A program made the position numbers and the translations under genes. The notes under the pieces were generated by a model. The model did not search any database. It had not been told where the DNA came from and was given only the letters and a program-made list of their open reading frames with translations. Of a stretch of DNA of 64,000 nt, positions 41,949 to 51,120 are shown one piece after another (the stretch's first letter is position 1; every line of letters begins with the position of its first letter). Origin of the DNA: Lachnospiraceae bacterium (GTDB taxonomy: Bacteria > Bacillota > Clostridia > Lachnospirales > Lachnospiraceae). Location of the stretch: assembly GCA_022768745.1 (NCBI GenBank), contig JALELK010000040.1, positions 1 through 64,000 on the forward strand, read 5' to 3'.

Positions 41949-44822
41949 ATGGACATGAACAAGTATAATGAGTGGCCTGCAAACCACAAGCATGATGCTG
42001 CGCCTAGTCAGGCAATTATCGACTTGGGCAAGAGAATCACAGATGTGGCTGGTCACATGATTGGGGGCGTGAAAGTCGAAGACCCTGAGTATTGGGGATT
42101 AGCTGAGATTATCACAGAAGAGATGGCTGAAGTTGGTCTCACAATGAAAAAGAGAGAGCACTACACCTTTGAACAGCTTTGCGATATGAACAAAGAGAAG
42201 GTTGCAAAGCTTGGTAAGGATGGTTTCCAGAAGCTTCTTGATGATATGAGCTACATCGGATTGTTGGAGTACGATTATGGTTATCACTATGATCACAATG
42301 GACGTACAGCTCCACAGTCAGAGCGCAGATACATCCTTCCTATGTTTGTACCGGGTTCTGCTGAGTTGTTTAACATGGAAGAGTTGGAGGACAGAAGCAA
42401 TCCTAGACTTGCAGATCATCCGGATGTGGCATCCTTCTTTGAGAGAATGACTTACCTTCCATTGGAAGGCATTACCCAGATGGTACCTCCAGGAGGTGCT
42501 GGTGTAGGTATGCACGTTATTCCGGTAGAGAAGGCTATCGAGATGGAAAATGAATCCATCGACATTGAGCATTTGTCATACTGGTTGGATAAGTACGAAG
42601 GACACATCGGTGTAGGTCGTTGCAGCTGTCGTGCTTCTCGTAAGGCAATCGGTGACGGATGTGCAGATGATGATTTCGCTTGGTGTATCGGTGTGGGGGA
42701 CTTCGCTGATTACTGTCGTGAGACAAACAAGGGTCATGACATTACCAAAGAAGAAGCACTTGCTATTTTAAAGAGAGCTGAGGACAATGGTTTTGTTCAT
42801 CAGATTACAAATATTGACGGTGAGAACAAGATTTTTGGTATCTGTAACTGTAACGTAGAGATTTGTAACGCTCTTCGTACATCACAGCTTTTCAACACAC
42901 CAAATATGTCACGTTCCGCTTATGTGGCACATGTTGACAAGGATAAGTGTGTGGCTTGTGGTCGATGCGTTGAGTACTGTCCTGCAGGTGCAACCAGATT
43001 AGGACAGAAGCTTTGCCAGAAGGATGGTACAGAAGTACAGTATCCAAAGCAGTTGCTTCCGGATCATGTTAAATGGGGCAAGGAATTCTACGATCCTGAT
43101 TATCGTGATAACAACCGTATCAATACACATAAGACCGGTACTGCACCATGTAAGACCGCTTGTCCTGCACATATCGCAGTACAGGGTTACTTAAAGAAAG
43201 CCGCACAGGGTGAATACACAGAGGCTTTGGCTTTGATTAAGAAGCAGAATCCATTCCCTGCAGTTTGCGGACATATCTGTAACCGTCGCTGCGAGGATGC
43301 ATGTACCCGCGGTACTATTGATGATCCAATCGCAATCGATGCAGTTAAGAGATTTATTGCAGAGAGAGATTTGAAGGCTGAGACAAGATACATCCCACCT
43401 GTTGTTATTCCTGCTAGTACATACAAGTCACGTTGGGATGAAAAGATTGCTATTATCGGTGGTGGCCCTGCAGGACTTTCCGCAGCATTCTTCCTTGCAG
43501 AAAAAGGATATTATCCAACTGTATTTGAGAAGAACGCTGAGCCAGGTGGTATGCTTCGCTATGGTATTCCTTCTTACAAATTGGAGAAGAACTTAATCGC
43601 AGCAGAAATCGATGTTATGAAGGAGATGGGCGTTGAGATTAAGACCGGTGTTGAAGTTGGTAAAGATATTACATTAGATGAATTGAGAGCACAGGGCTAC
43701 AAGGCATTCTACATTGCAATCGGATGTAGTGCGGGTCGTCGCCCTGGAGTTCCGGGAGATGACGCAGAAGGAACCTTTACTGCTATTGATTACTTGGCAG
43801 AGGCTAACTGCGGTGGCAAGGAATATAATGGTCGTGTCGTTGTTGTCGGTGGTGGTAATGTTGCTATCGATGCATCCAGAGTCAGCGCAAGAAATGGTGC
43901 TGCTGAAGTGACACAGCTTTGCCTTGAGTCTGAAAGTGAGATGCCTGCATCTGACGAAGAAGTAAGAGAAGCCGGAGAAGATGGCGTAACCATCAAGTGT
44001 GGTTGGGGACCAAAGGAAGTTTTGGTTACCGACGGAAAAGTTTCCGGTATTGTATTTAAGAAGTGTACACAGGTTAAGAACGCAGAGGGCAGATTTGATC
44101 CTCAGTACGATGAGAACGAGACAATTACCATCGAATGTGATAGAGTTATCTTTGCTGTAGGTCAGGCTTCTGTATGGGGCGACTTGTTAAAGAACGAGAA
44201 CGTTCAGTTCCGCGGACCTGCTTTGGTGGCAGACGGACTTACCTATCAGGTAGAAGGTGCTCCTGATTTGTTCGTAGGTGGTGATGTTTATACCGGACCT
44301 AAGTTTGCAATTGACGCAATTGCAGCCGGACATTGGGCATCTGAATCTCTTCACCGCTATGTACAGAACGGACATATGAAGATTGGACGTAACCGTTGGG
44401 AGTTCATTGAACTTGACAAGGACAACATCAATGTTGAGAGCTATGACAACTCATCCCGTCAGTCTCAGGGTGTAAATCCTGCTGTAAATCCAAAGGGATT
44501 CGAGGATGCAAGTCTTGCGCTCACCGAAGAGCAGGTTAAGACAGAGACCGCTCGCTGTCTTGGATGTGGTGCTACAATTATTGATGCTAACAAGTGTATC
44601 GGTTGTGGTGTATGTACAACCAAGTGTATGTTTGATGCGATTACTCTTAAGAGAGATAACCCGGCATGCTCAGAAATGACTGTGGCAGAAGACAAGTTCA
44701 AGAAGATTTTGCCATACGAATTGAAGAGAGCTGCAAAGATTGTATTCACTCCAAAGACTGCCGAAGAGAAGCGTCAGATTAAGGAATACAAAGAGGCTTA
44801 CGCAGCAAAAAATAATGAATAA
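41949..44822 (+). CDS. 957-residue ferredoxin-flavoprotein NAD(P)H oxidoreductase
   Basis: The order of domains is clear. An N-terminal region of about 220 residues begins winged-helix-like and leads to a Cys-rich stretch (Cys-Ser-Cys-Arg, then more Cys to about 310). A [4Fe-4S] motif CX2CX2CX3C is near residues 334-344. A GltD/NfnB-type cluster domain (Cys-Lys-Thr-Ala-Cys-Pro and three later Cys) spans about 400-450. The FAD site Gly-Gly-Gly-Pro-Ala-Gly is near 503 and the NAD(P) site Gly-Gly-Gly-Asn-Val-Ala near 634. A C-terminal 2[4Fe-4S]-like ferredoxin is near 866-890. It probably feeds electrons from NAD(P)H or ferredoxin to the ATP-driven partner proteins. Confidence 0.85.
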   Translation: MDMNKYNEWPANHKHDAAPSQAIIDLGKRITDVAGHMIGGVKVEDPEYWGLAEIITEEMAEVGLTMKKREHYTFEQLCDMNKEKVAKLGKDGFQKLLDDMSYIGLLEYDYGYHYDHNGRTAPQSERRYILPMFVPGSAELFNMEELEDRSNPRLADHPDVASFFERMTYLPLEGITQMVPPGGAGVGMHVIPVEKAIEMENESIDIEHLSYWLDKYEGHIGVGRCSCRASRKAIGDGCADDDFAWCIGVGDFADYCRETNKGHDITKEEALAILKRAEDNGFVHQITNIDGENKIFGICNCNVEICNALRTSQLFNTPNMSRSAYVAHVDKDKCVACGRCVEYCPAGATRLGQKLCQKDGTEVQYPKQLLPDHVKWGKEFYDPDYRDNNRINTHKTGTAPCKTACPAHIAVQGYLKKAAQGEYTEALALIKKQNPFPAVCGHICNRRCEDACTRGTIDDPIAIDAVKRFIAERDLKAETRYIPPVVIPASTYKSRWDEKIAIIGGGPAGLSAAFFLAEKGYYPTVFEKNAEPGGMLRYGIPSYKLEKNLIAAEIDVMKEMGVEIKTGVEVGKDITLDELRAQGYKAFYIAIGCSAGRRPGVPGDDAEGTFTAIDYLAEANCGGKEYNGRVVVVGGGNVAIDASRVSARNGAAEVTQLCLESESEMPASDEEVREAGEDGVTIKCGWGPKEVLVTDGKVSGIVFKKCTQVKNAEGRFDPQYDENETITIECDRVIFAVGQASVWGDLLKNENVQFRGPALVADGLTYQVEGAPDLFVGGDVYTGPKFAIDAIAAGHWASESLHRYVQNGHMKIGRNRWEFIELDKDNINVESYDNSSRQSQGVNPAVNPKGFEDASLALTEEQVKTETARCLGCGATIIDANKCIGCGVCTTKCMFDAITLKRDNPACSEMTVAEDKFKKILPYELKRAAKIVFTPKTAEEKRQIKEYKEAYAAKNNE

Positions 44823-44837
44823 AGGAACAGAAATTAC

Positions 44838-45260
44838 ATGCATGAATTAGGAATCGTATTTCACATTGCCAACACAGTGGAAAAACTGGCTGTGGAAAAC
44901 CATGTGAATCGAGTAAACAAAGTGACCCTTCAAGTGGGCGAAGTTTCAACAGTCATACCGGATTATCTGGTGGACTGTTGGAATTGGAAATGTACCAAGA
45001 GTGAGATTTTAAAGGATTGTAAGCTGGAGGTAGAGATGATTCCTGCTGTGACCTACTGTGAGGACTGTGAAAAGACTTATGGTACCGTGGAACACGGCAA
45101 GATTTGTCCATATTGCGGAAGCGAACATACCTATCTGGTACAGGGAAATGAGCACGCTATCAAGGAAATCGAAGTTTACAATGATGATGAGGCGGAGAGT
45201 ACACCTCACATCAGTGAAGAAGCAGACGGCTTGGAACGTCTGGAAGATCCTGAAGAATAA
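44838..45260 (+). CDS. HypA-like nickel metallochaperone
   Basis: The 140-residue protein starts Met-His-Glu, the family signature whose N-terminal amine and His2 bind nickel. Two CX2C pairs (Cys-Glu-Asp-Cys near residues 74-77 and Cys-Pro-Tyr-Cys near 92-95) form the zinc site. It is longer than a typical HypA (about 115) because of an acidic tail. HypA normally delivers nickel to NiFe hydrogenase or urease, but no such genes are visible. Its place at the end of the redox cluster suggests delivery to a nickel site there. Confidence 0.85.
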   Translation: MHELGIVFHIANTVEKLAVENHVNRVNKVTLQVGEVSTVIPDYLVDCWNWKCTKSEILKDCKLEVEMIPAVTYCEDCEKTYGTVEHGKICPYCGSEHTYLVQGNEHAIKEIEVYNDDEAESTPHISEEADGLERLEDPEE

Positions 45261-45274
45261 TAGGAAATGAAAAG

Positions 45275-45302
45275 GAAAAGGTCGCACCAATGTGCGACCT
45301 TT
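45275..45302. terminator. Bidirectional terminator between the HypA-like and DtxR-type genes
   Basis: AAAAGGTCGCAC at 45275-45286 pairs with GTGCGACCTTTT at 45291-45302 around CAAT over 12 bp. The A and T ends allow termination on both strands of these convergent genes. Confidence 0.9.
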
Positions 45303-45316
45303 TGTCTCCTTCAGTT

Positions 45317-45712
45317 TTATTTCATCTTTTTCATAGCCTGTTCCATTTTGGCAGCAGCCTTTTTTAAAGCGTCAAAGCTTTCTTTACTAATCACATGCTC
45401 AATACGGCAGGCATCTTCGGAGGCAATCTCTGCAGGGACTCCCAGAGAAATCAAAGTCTCAGAAATCCATGTGTGTCTCTCATAAATCATCTCTGCAATT
45501 TCCCTTCCGGAATCTGTCAGATAGATGAATCCTGCATCGGTGACAGTGATGTGATTTTTCTCCCGGAGATTTTTCATTGCAATGCTGACGCTGGATTTTT
45601 TAAAGTCTAATTCATTGGCAATATCCACGGAGCGAACCACTGGTAATTTTTGACTGAGAACTAAGATAGTCTCCAAATAATTTTCGGCTGATTCATTGTT
45701 GGGTAATTTCAC
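45317..45712 (-). CDS. DtxR/MntR-type metal-dependent regulator
   Basis: The start is GTG at 45712, with a perfect AGGAGG (complement of 45720-45725) 7 nt upstream; the frame is open 15 codons further without a site. The 131 residues give an N-terminal winged helix-turn-helix (about 5-65) with Asn-Tyr-Leu-Glu-Thr-Ile, and a dimerisation/metal domain with Arg-His, Glu-Asp-Ala-Cys-Arg-Ile-Glu-His as candidate ligands. The short form without an SH3-like domain fits MntR-like or other divalent-metal sensors. It points toward the HypA-like gene and the redox cluster and may sense manganese, iron or nickel; the metal is not decided by sequence. Confidence 0.85.
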   Translation of the reverse strand: MKLPNNESAENYLETILVLSQKLPVVRSVDIANELDFKKSSVSIAMKNLREKNHITVTDAGFIYLTDSGREIAEMIYERHTWISETLISLGVPAEIASEDACRIEHVISKESFDALKKAAAKMEQAMKKMK

Positions 45713-45815
45713 GGAAAAACCTCCTAATAAATATGTAGTATATATAATATAACACAAAATGCCTTTTCTAGAAACCTTTTTATTATAAAGAGAGGCTTAT
45801 TCCCGAATATCCCCA

Positions 45816-45844
45816 TTGACAAAACCCCGCGGAAAAGCTAAACT
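45816..45844 (+). promoter_or_regulatory. Promoter of the Rrf2-family regulator
   Basis: A perfect TTGACA at 45816-45821 and TAAACT at 45839-45844 have a 17-nt spacer. Confidence 0.75.
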
Positions 45845-45860
45845 CAGAGATATACCAAAT

Positions 45861-45877
45861 CCTATCAAAATGGTAGG
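45861..45877 (+). promoter_or_regulatory. Candidate Rrf2 operator
   Basis: CCTATCAAAATGGTAGG is an inverted repeat with 6-nt arms (one mismatch) just downstream of the promoter, a place consistent with autoregulation by the Rrf2 protein encoded next. Confidence 0.5.
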
Positions 45878-45894
45878 AAAAAGGAGTTTGATTT

Positions 45895-46299
45895 ATGAAA
45901 GTATCTACAAAGGGGCGATATGCTCTTAGATTTATGATTGATTTGGCACAGAATAGTAACGGTCAGCCTATCAGAATTAAGGATGTGGCGAAACGTCAGG
46001 AAATCTCAGATAAATATTTGGAACAGGTGGTATCTCTTTTAAATAAGGCGAATTTTGTGAAAAGCGTCAGAGGTCCTCAGGGAGGATACACCCTTACCAG
46101 AGAGCCAAAGGATTACACGGTGGGAGAAATTCTTCGTATGACAGAAGGGGATATGGTTCCGGTTTCCTGTCTGGCAGGGGATACCAATAATTGCGAGCGG
46201 GCCAATGGATGCGTCACCTTAAAACTCTGGGAAAAATTAGACAATGCCATCAGCGATGTGATTGATAATACCACCTTAGAGGATTTGCTTGAAGAGTAA
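45895..46299 (+). CDS. Rrf2-family transcriptional regulator
   Basis: The 134-residue protein has a winged helix-turn-helix with the Lys-Gly-Arg-Tyr-Ala-Leu opening of the IscR/CymR group. Three Cys near residues 91-105 (Cys-Leu-Ala-Gly, then CX5C spacing) could bind an iron-sulfur cluster, as in IscR. Unlike usual contexts, no cysteine desulfurase or scaffold gene follows; a small Cys-tailed gene does. The ribosome binding site is AAAAAGGAG. Confidence 0.92.
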   Translation: MKVSTKGRYALRFMIDLAQNSNGQPIRIKDVAKRQEISDKYLEQVVSLLNKANFVKSVRGPQGGYTLTREPKDYTVGEILRMTEGDMVPVSCLAGDTNNCERANGCVTLKLWEKLDNAISDVIDNTTLEDLLEE

Positions 46300-46365
46300 A
46301 TTAGCCTTTTTCTTTGCTGGCGAGAGTGATATAATATCTCCTAAAGATGTGTGGGAGGTGTAATT

Positions 46366-46548
46366 ATGAATCAGGCACAGGAAGAATACTTGGAGCGCTT
46401 TTGTGCTCACAAAGATATTACAAAAGAACAGGCTATGGAATATGCAGTGGTAAAGGGTGTTTTAAAGCAGTTAGAGCACTATAAACCACCGGTTTACGGG
46501 AAACAGGGAGGCGACGGATTGGACCAGTTGAGCTGTAACTGTTCATAA
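46366..46548 (+). CDS. Small protein with Cys-rich C-terminus (60 aa)
   Basis: The ATG at 46366 is chosen because GGGAGGTG lies about 8 nt upstream; an ATG 15 nt earlier overlaps that site. The product is helical and Glu/Lys-rich, and ends Leu-Ser-Cys-Asn-Cys-Ser, with one further Cys near residue 13. A TATAAT box at 46330-46335 may be its -10, and a strong terminator follows. No family is recognised; a metal- or cluster-linked role beside an Rrf2 regulator is speculation. Confidence 0.65.
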   Translation: MNQAQEEYLERFCAHKDITKEQAMEYAVVKGVLKQLEHYKPPVYGKQGGDGLDQLSCNCS

Positions 46549-46559
46549 CAGAGAGTAAA

Positions 46560-46591
46560 ACACAAAATCCACAAGATTTTGTGTTTTTTTT
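46560..46591 (+). terminator. Rho-independent terminator after the 60-residue protein
   Basis: ACACAAAATC at 46560-46569 pairs with GATTTTGTGT at 46575-46584 over 10 bp, followed by a run of T residues. Confidence 0.92.
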
Positions 46592-46683
46592 GTTGAAATA
46601 TTGAAAAATCCTACACAATATCGTAAAATATGGGTAGTTTATTTGGGGGATATAGAATTTATTAGCAAAGAGAGGTACAGAGG

Positions 46684-48153
46684 ATGTCTTTACGAGAGAA
46701 ACAGATGGGGGAAAGAAACCGGATTGGTATGATTATCGGTTTGATGATTTCCGGTGCATTGGTTGTATTGGAAATTGCAGCGTTAATGCAGGGAGAATCG
46801 ATGCTTCCCCGGACGGTGGCATTGGTGGCAGGTGTGATTGCAATCATCGTTCAGGTGATTGGATTTAAGAAACATCAGTTTCAGGAAAACTTCTATCATT
46901 ACAGTATTTACCCGGTGTTTATTTTTTATCTGATTGTTCTTTTCACAGGAAGTAACTTCTTTTACTTTGTAACCATCTTCCCGATTGCGGTTTTGGTTAT
47001 GATGTTCCAGAAGGTAAAAGTGGTGAAGTTGGGAGCGGTTTTTGCGGTTATTACTTCCATTGTATATGATATTTATTATGCAAATTTTATTGCTACCGAG
47101 AGTTTTATGAACAACTATATTATTCAGGTGGCGGCAGTGGTAGTTGCGGCTACAGCGGAGCTTTTCATTTCTGCTCAGCAGCAAAAACATCAGGAGGAAA
47201 CTATTTCACAGATCGAATCCGATGCGGCTAAGCAGGCCAATGTGGCAAAGGAGATTGTGGACTATGCCAATGATTTGACAAATCAGTTCCAGCAGGCGAA
47301 GGAAGTGGCAGAGACCTTAAATGGTTGTATGCAGAGTAGCCATGATTCCACCAATGAGATTGCAGAGAGTACAAAGCTTACGGCGGAAGCCATTGAGCAT
47401 CAGACAGAGCAGACGGTAGAAATTCAAAATATTCTTCAGGATGTGGACGAGCAGACCAAGGAGATGAGCAATCTTTCTGAATCCACCAGAGTTACAGTGG
47501 AGGAAGGGGTTGATTTGATTCATAAGCTTGAGGAACAGGCAAAGGAAGTGGCAGAGATGAATCGTCAGACAGAGACCTCTGCTAATAATTTGAGCAATCG
47601 TATTCACGAGGTGGATGCTATTACCGAGACCATTCTGGGAATCTCCTCCCAGACAAATCTGTTAGCGCTTAATGCTTCTATTGAGGCGGCCAGAGCCGGA
47701 GAAGCCGGCAAAGGATTCGCGGTGGTTGCAGACGAAATCCGAAATCTGGCTGAAGAAACCAGACAGGCAACAGAACAGATTGGAGAGATTATCGGTAAGC
47801 TGACAGCGGAAGCAGATATTGCTATTACCAGTATGGGCAAATCCACAGAGTGCATCGTCCGTCAGAATGAGATGATTAATTCCACCGGAGAAAAGTTGGC
47901 TGACATTCAGAACAATACCGTATCACTTACAGACGGCGTGGAGAAGGTGGCAGATTCTGTGGCAGATGTTTTGGGAGCTAACTCGGAAATCACAGACAGC
48001 ATCGCAAATCTTTCTGCTACATCCCAGGAAGTGGCTGCTTCCTCAGAGACAGCGCTTTCTCTTAGTGACAGCAATATGGATGCTATGAGAGATATGAATA
48101 CATACTTACAGAAAATTTCTGACATTGCGGAGGCTATGAAGAGTATCTCATAA
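46684..48153 (+). CDS. Methyl-accepting chemotaxis protein without extracellular sensor domain
   Basis: The 489-residue receptor has five or six membrane helices in the first 170 residues with only short loops. It then carries a coiled-coil signalling domain with the hairpin tip [11 protein letters not shown] and flanking methylation-type heptads. The membrane block replaces the usual ligand-binding domain, so the ligand may be membrane-associated, such as redox state, pH or lipids. The gene stands alone, ends in a terminator, and implies a chemotaxis or pilus-motility pathway elsewhere in the genome. Confidence 0.9.
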   Translation: MSLREKQMGERNRIGMIIGLMISGALVVLEIAALMQGESMLPRTVALVAGVIAIIVQVIGFKKHQFQENFYHYSIYPVFIFYLIVLFTGSNFFYFVTIFPIAVLVMMFQKVKVVKLGAVFAVITSIVYDIYYANFIATESFMNNYIIQVAAVVVAATAELFISAQQQKHQEETISQIESDAAKQANVAKEIVDYANDLTNQFQQAKEVAETLNGCMQSSHDSTNEIAESTKLTAEAIEHQTEQTVEIQNILQDVDEQTKEMSNLSESTRVTVEEGVDLIHKLEEQAKEVAEMNRQTETSANNLSNRIHEVDAITETILGISSQTNLLALNASIEAARAGEAGKGFAVVADEIRNLAEETRQATEQIGEIIGKLTAEADIAITSMGKSTECIVRQNEMINSTGEKLADIQNNTVSLTDGVEKVADSVADVLGANSEITDSIANLSATSQEVAASSETALSLSDSNMDAMRDMNTYLQKISDIAEAMKSIS

Positions 48154-48167
48154 TAGAAAAAAGTTGG

Positions 48168-48199
48168 GACCCTTGCCTTTTTTAGGTGAGGGTCTTTTT
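48168..48199 (+). terminator. Rho-independent terminator after the chemoreceptor
   Basis: GACCCTTGCC at 48168-48177 pairs with GGTGAGGGTC at 48185-48194 (two G-T wobbles), followed by TTTTT. Confidence 0.8.
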
Positions 48200-48221
48200 G
48201 CATATTTATGCAATGTTCATA

Positions 48222-48250
48222 TTGAAAACATAGGGTAAATACTTTATTAT
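48222..48250 (+). promoter_or_regulatory. Promoter of the leuB-ilv-ser run
   Basis: TTGAAA at 48222-48227 and TATTAT at 48245-48250 are separated by 17 nt, 55 nt before leuB. The leader has no room for a T-box or a peptide attenuator. Confidence 0.7.
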
Positions 48251-48260
48251 AGTAAAGTAT
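48239..48260 (+). promoter_or_regulatory. Palindromic candidate operator over the leuB -10 box
   Basis: ATACTTTA at 48239-48246, a 6-nt spacer and TAAAGTAT at 48253-48260 form a perfect 8-bp-arm palindrome that covers the -10 box. Such a position fits repression of the downstream operon. The motif does not match the CodY consensus. Confidence 0.6.
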
Positions 48261-48304
48261 AGATTCAAATAGCAGAATCTAAGCGATATAGGAGGAAAGT
48301 TAAC

Positions 48305-49405
48305 ATGAATTACAAGGTTGGAGTGATTTATGGTGATGGGATCGGACCGGAAGTTGTAAGGGAAGCACAGAAAGTTTTAGACAAGATTTGTGCTACCTAT
48401 GGCCACACATTCACCTATGATGAGATACTGATGGGAGGATGCTCCATTGATGCTACAGGTTCGCCACTTACAGACGAGGCCATTGCCCAGGCAAAAGCCA
48501 GCGATGCGGTATTGATGGGATCAATTGGCGGAAATACAGCCACTTCTCCATGGTATCAGTTGCCACCACAACTTCGTCCGGAAGCGGGATTGTTGAAATT
48601 GAGAAAAGAGTTAAATCTTTTTGCAAACCTGAGACCGGCATACCTCTATCAGGAGTTAAAGGCAGCCTGCCCTCTTCGGGATGATATTATCGGAGACGGT
48701 TTTGATATGATGATTATGCGTGAGCTGACAGGCGGCTTGTACTTTGGTGAGCGAAGCACCAAGGAGATTGACGGTGTGATGACCGCTTGTGATTCACTTA
48801 CATATAACGAAAATGAGATTAGACGTATTGCAAAACGCGGATTTGACATTGCTATGAAGCGTCGCAAGAAGGTGACCAGTGTAGATAAGGCAAATGTTTT
48901 GGATTCTTCCAGACTTTGGAGAAAGATTGTGGAAGAGGTGGCAAAGGATTATCCGGAAGTTACCTACGAACATATGCTGGTAGACAACTGTGCAATGCAG
49001 TTGGTAAAGGATCCAAAACAGTTTGATGTGATTCTCACAGAGAATATGTTTGGAGATATTTTATCAGATGAGGCAAGTATGGTAACCGGTTCCATCGGAA
49101 TGCTTTCCTCAGCCAGCTTAAACGAGACAAAATTTGGTTTATATGAGCCAAGTGGCGGATCGGCTCCGGACATTGCAGGCAAGGGAATTGCAAATCCTAT
49201 AGCCACCATTTTAAGTGCAGCTATGATGCTCCGCTACAGCTTTGACTTGGATAAAGAGGCAGACGCCATTGAGCAGGCAGTAAAGAAAGCCCTTCATGAC
49301 GGATATCGTACCATCGACATTATGCCTCGAGAGGGTGAATCCTCAAAGGGCATCACCCAGGTAGGTACAGAAAAAATGGGAGACATCATCTGCTCATATA
49401 TTTAA
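48305..49405 (+). CDS. leuB: 3-isopropylmalate dehydrogenase
   Basis: LeuB oxidises and decarboxylates 3-isopropylmalate in leucine synthesis using NAD. The 366-residue protein has the Gly-Asp-Gly-Ile-Gly-Pro-Glu opening, the substrate Arg-containing segments (Arg-Lys, Leu-Arg-Pro, Arg-Glu-Leu-Thr-Gly-Gly) and the late Glu-Pro-Ser-Gly-Gly-Ser-Ala-Pro-Asp motif of NAD-type enzymes. The ribosome binding site is ATAGGAGGAAAG. leuA, leuC and leuD are not adjacent. Confidence 0.95.
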   Translation: MNYKVGVIYGDGIGPEVVREAQKVLDKICATYGHTFTYDEILMGGCSIDATGSPLTDEAIAQAKASDAVLMGSIGGNTATSPWYQLPPQLRPEAGLLKLRKELNLFANLRPAYLYQELKAACPLRDDIIGDGFDMMIMRELTGGLYFGERSTKEIDGVMTACDSLTYNENEIRRIAKRGFDIAMKRRKKVTSVDKANVLDSSRLWRKIVEEVAKDYPEVTYEHMLVDNCAMQLVKDPKQFDVILTENMFGDILSDEASMVTGSIGMLSSASLNETKFGLYEPSGGSAPDIAGKGIANPIATILSAAMMLRYSFDLDKEADAIEQAVKKALHDGYRTIDIMPREGESSKGITQVGTEKMGDIICSYI

Positions 49406-49439
49406 TGCGGGTAATAAAGGAAGAAAAGAGGAGAACAGA

Positions 49440-51107
49440 ATGCGAAGTGATAATGTAAAGACTGGAATGCAACAGGCTCCACACAGAAGTTTGTTTAATG
49501 CTTTGGGATTTACCGAAGAAGAAATGAAAAAACCTTTGATTGGTATTGTAAGTTCCTACAATGAAATTGTACCGGGACATATGAATTTGGATAAGATTGT
49601 AAATGCAGTAAAGCTTGGAGTTGCAGAGGCTGGTGGTGTGCCGGTGGTATTCCCTGCCATTGCGGTTTGTGATGGTATTGCCATGGGACATACCGGAATG
49701 AAATACTCTCTGGTCACTAGAGATTTGATTGCAGATTCCACAGAATGTATGGCTTTGGCACATCAGTTTGACGCTTTGGTTATGGTGCCAAACTGTGATA
49801 AAAATGTTCCGGGACTTTTGATGGCAGCTGCAAGAGTAAATGTCCCTACTGTGTTTGTATCCGGTGGTCCGATGCTTGCAGGTCATGTAAAGGGACAGAA
49901 GAGATCTTTGTCATCTATGTTTGAGGCTGTGGGCGCTTATGAGGCAGGCAAGATGACAGAGGAGGATGTAAAGGAATATGAGCAGAAGGTATGTCCTACC
50001 TGTGGTTCCTGCTCAGGAATGTATACAGCAAACTCTATGAACTGTCTGACAGAAGCTCTTGGTATGGGCTTAGGCGGAAATGGAACCATTCCTGCTGTTT
50101 ATTCTGACCGTATCCGTCTTGCAAAGCATGCCGGTATGGCGGTTATGGATATGTATCGCAAGGACATCCGTCCGAGAGACATTATGACAAAAGAGGCTAT
50201 TATCAATGCCCTTACTGTGGATATGGCATTGGGCTGTTCCACAAACTCTATGCTTCATTTGCCTGCAATTGCTCATGAAGTGGGATTTGATTTTGATATT
50301 TCATACGCAAATCCAATCAGTGAAAGAACACCAAACCTTTGCCATTTGGCACCGGCAGGCCCTACTTACATGGAGGACTTAAATGAAGCCGGCGGTGTGT
50401 ATGCAGTGATGAAGGAGTTGGCAGATATTGGTTTGTTGAACTTGGATTGTATGACCGTTACCGGTAAGACCGTAGGTGAAAATATTAAAGATGCAGTAAA
50501 CAAGAATCCTGAGGTTATTCGTCCGGTAGATAATCCTTATTCAAAGACAGGCGGTCTTGCTGTATTAAAGGGAAATATCGCTCCGGATGGTGGTGTGGTA
50601 AAACGCTCCGCCGTTGTGGATGAGATGTTGGTACATACCGGTCCTGCCAGAGTCTTTGACTGTGAGGAAGATGCCATTGCAGCGATTAAGGGTGGCAAGA
50701 TTGTAGACGGAGATGTGGTGGTTATTCGCTATGAGGGACCAAAGGGTGGTCCGGGTATGAGAGAGATGTTAAATCCAACCTCTGCCATTGCAGGTATGGG
50801 CCTTGGCTCTACCGTAGCGCTGATTACAGACGGACGTTTCTCCGGTGCATCCAGAGGAGCTTCCATCGGACATATTTCTCCTGAGGCAGCTGTAGGCGGA
50901 CCAATAGCTTTGGTACAGGAGGGAGATATGATTTCCATCGACATTCCGAATATGACCATCAACATGGATGTGTCAGAGGAGGAACTGGCAAAGCGTCGTG
51001 AGGCTTGGCAGCCAAGAGAACCAAAGATAAAAGAAGGCTATTTGCGCAGATATGCGGCACAGGTTACATCAGGAAATATGGGTGCAATCTTAAAGCAGCC
51101 TGAGTAG
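49440..51107 (+). CDS. ilvD: Dihydroxy-acid dehydratase
   Basis: The iron-sulfur enzyme dehydrates the dihydroxy acids leading to valine, isoleucine and leucine. The 555 residues include Cys-Asp-Lys-Asn-Val-Pro-Gly near residue 119, and Cys-Gly-Ser-Cys-Ser-Gly-Met-Tyr-Thr near 190, two hallmark cluster/active-site segments. It follows leuB by 34 nt and precedes ilvB by 13 nt. Confidence 0.97.
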   Translation: MRSDNVKTGMQQAPHRSLFNALGFTEEEMKKPLIGIVSSYNEIVPGHMNLDKIVNAVKLGVAEAGGVPVVFPAIAVCDGIAMGHTGMKYSLVTRDLIADSTECMALAHQFDALVMVPNCDKNVPGLLMAAARVNVPTVFVSGGPMLAGHVKGQKRSLSSMFEAVGAYEAGKMTEEDVKEYEQKVCPTCGSCSGMYTANSMNCLTEALGMGLGGNGTIPAVYSDRIRLAKHAGMAVMDMYRKDIRPRDIMTKEAIINALTVDMALGCSTNSMLHLPAIAHEVGFDFDISYANPISERTPNLCHLAPAGPTYMEDLNEAGGVYAVMKELADIGLLNLDCMTVTGKTVGENIKDAVNKNPEVIRPVDNPYSKTGGLAVLKGNIAPDGGVVKRSAVVDEMLVHTGPARVFDCEEDAIAAIKGGKIVDGDVVVIRYEGPKGGPGMREMLNPTSAIAGMGLGSTVALITDGRFSGASRGASIGHISPEAAVGGPIALVQEGDMISIDIPNMTINMDVSEEELAKRREAWQPREPKIKEGYLRRYAAQVTSGNMGAILKQPE

Positions 51108-51120
51108 GGGGATAGAAGTT

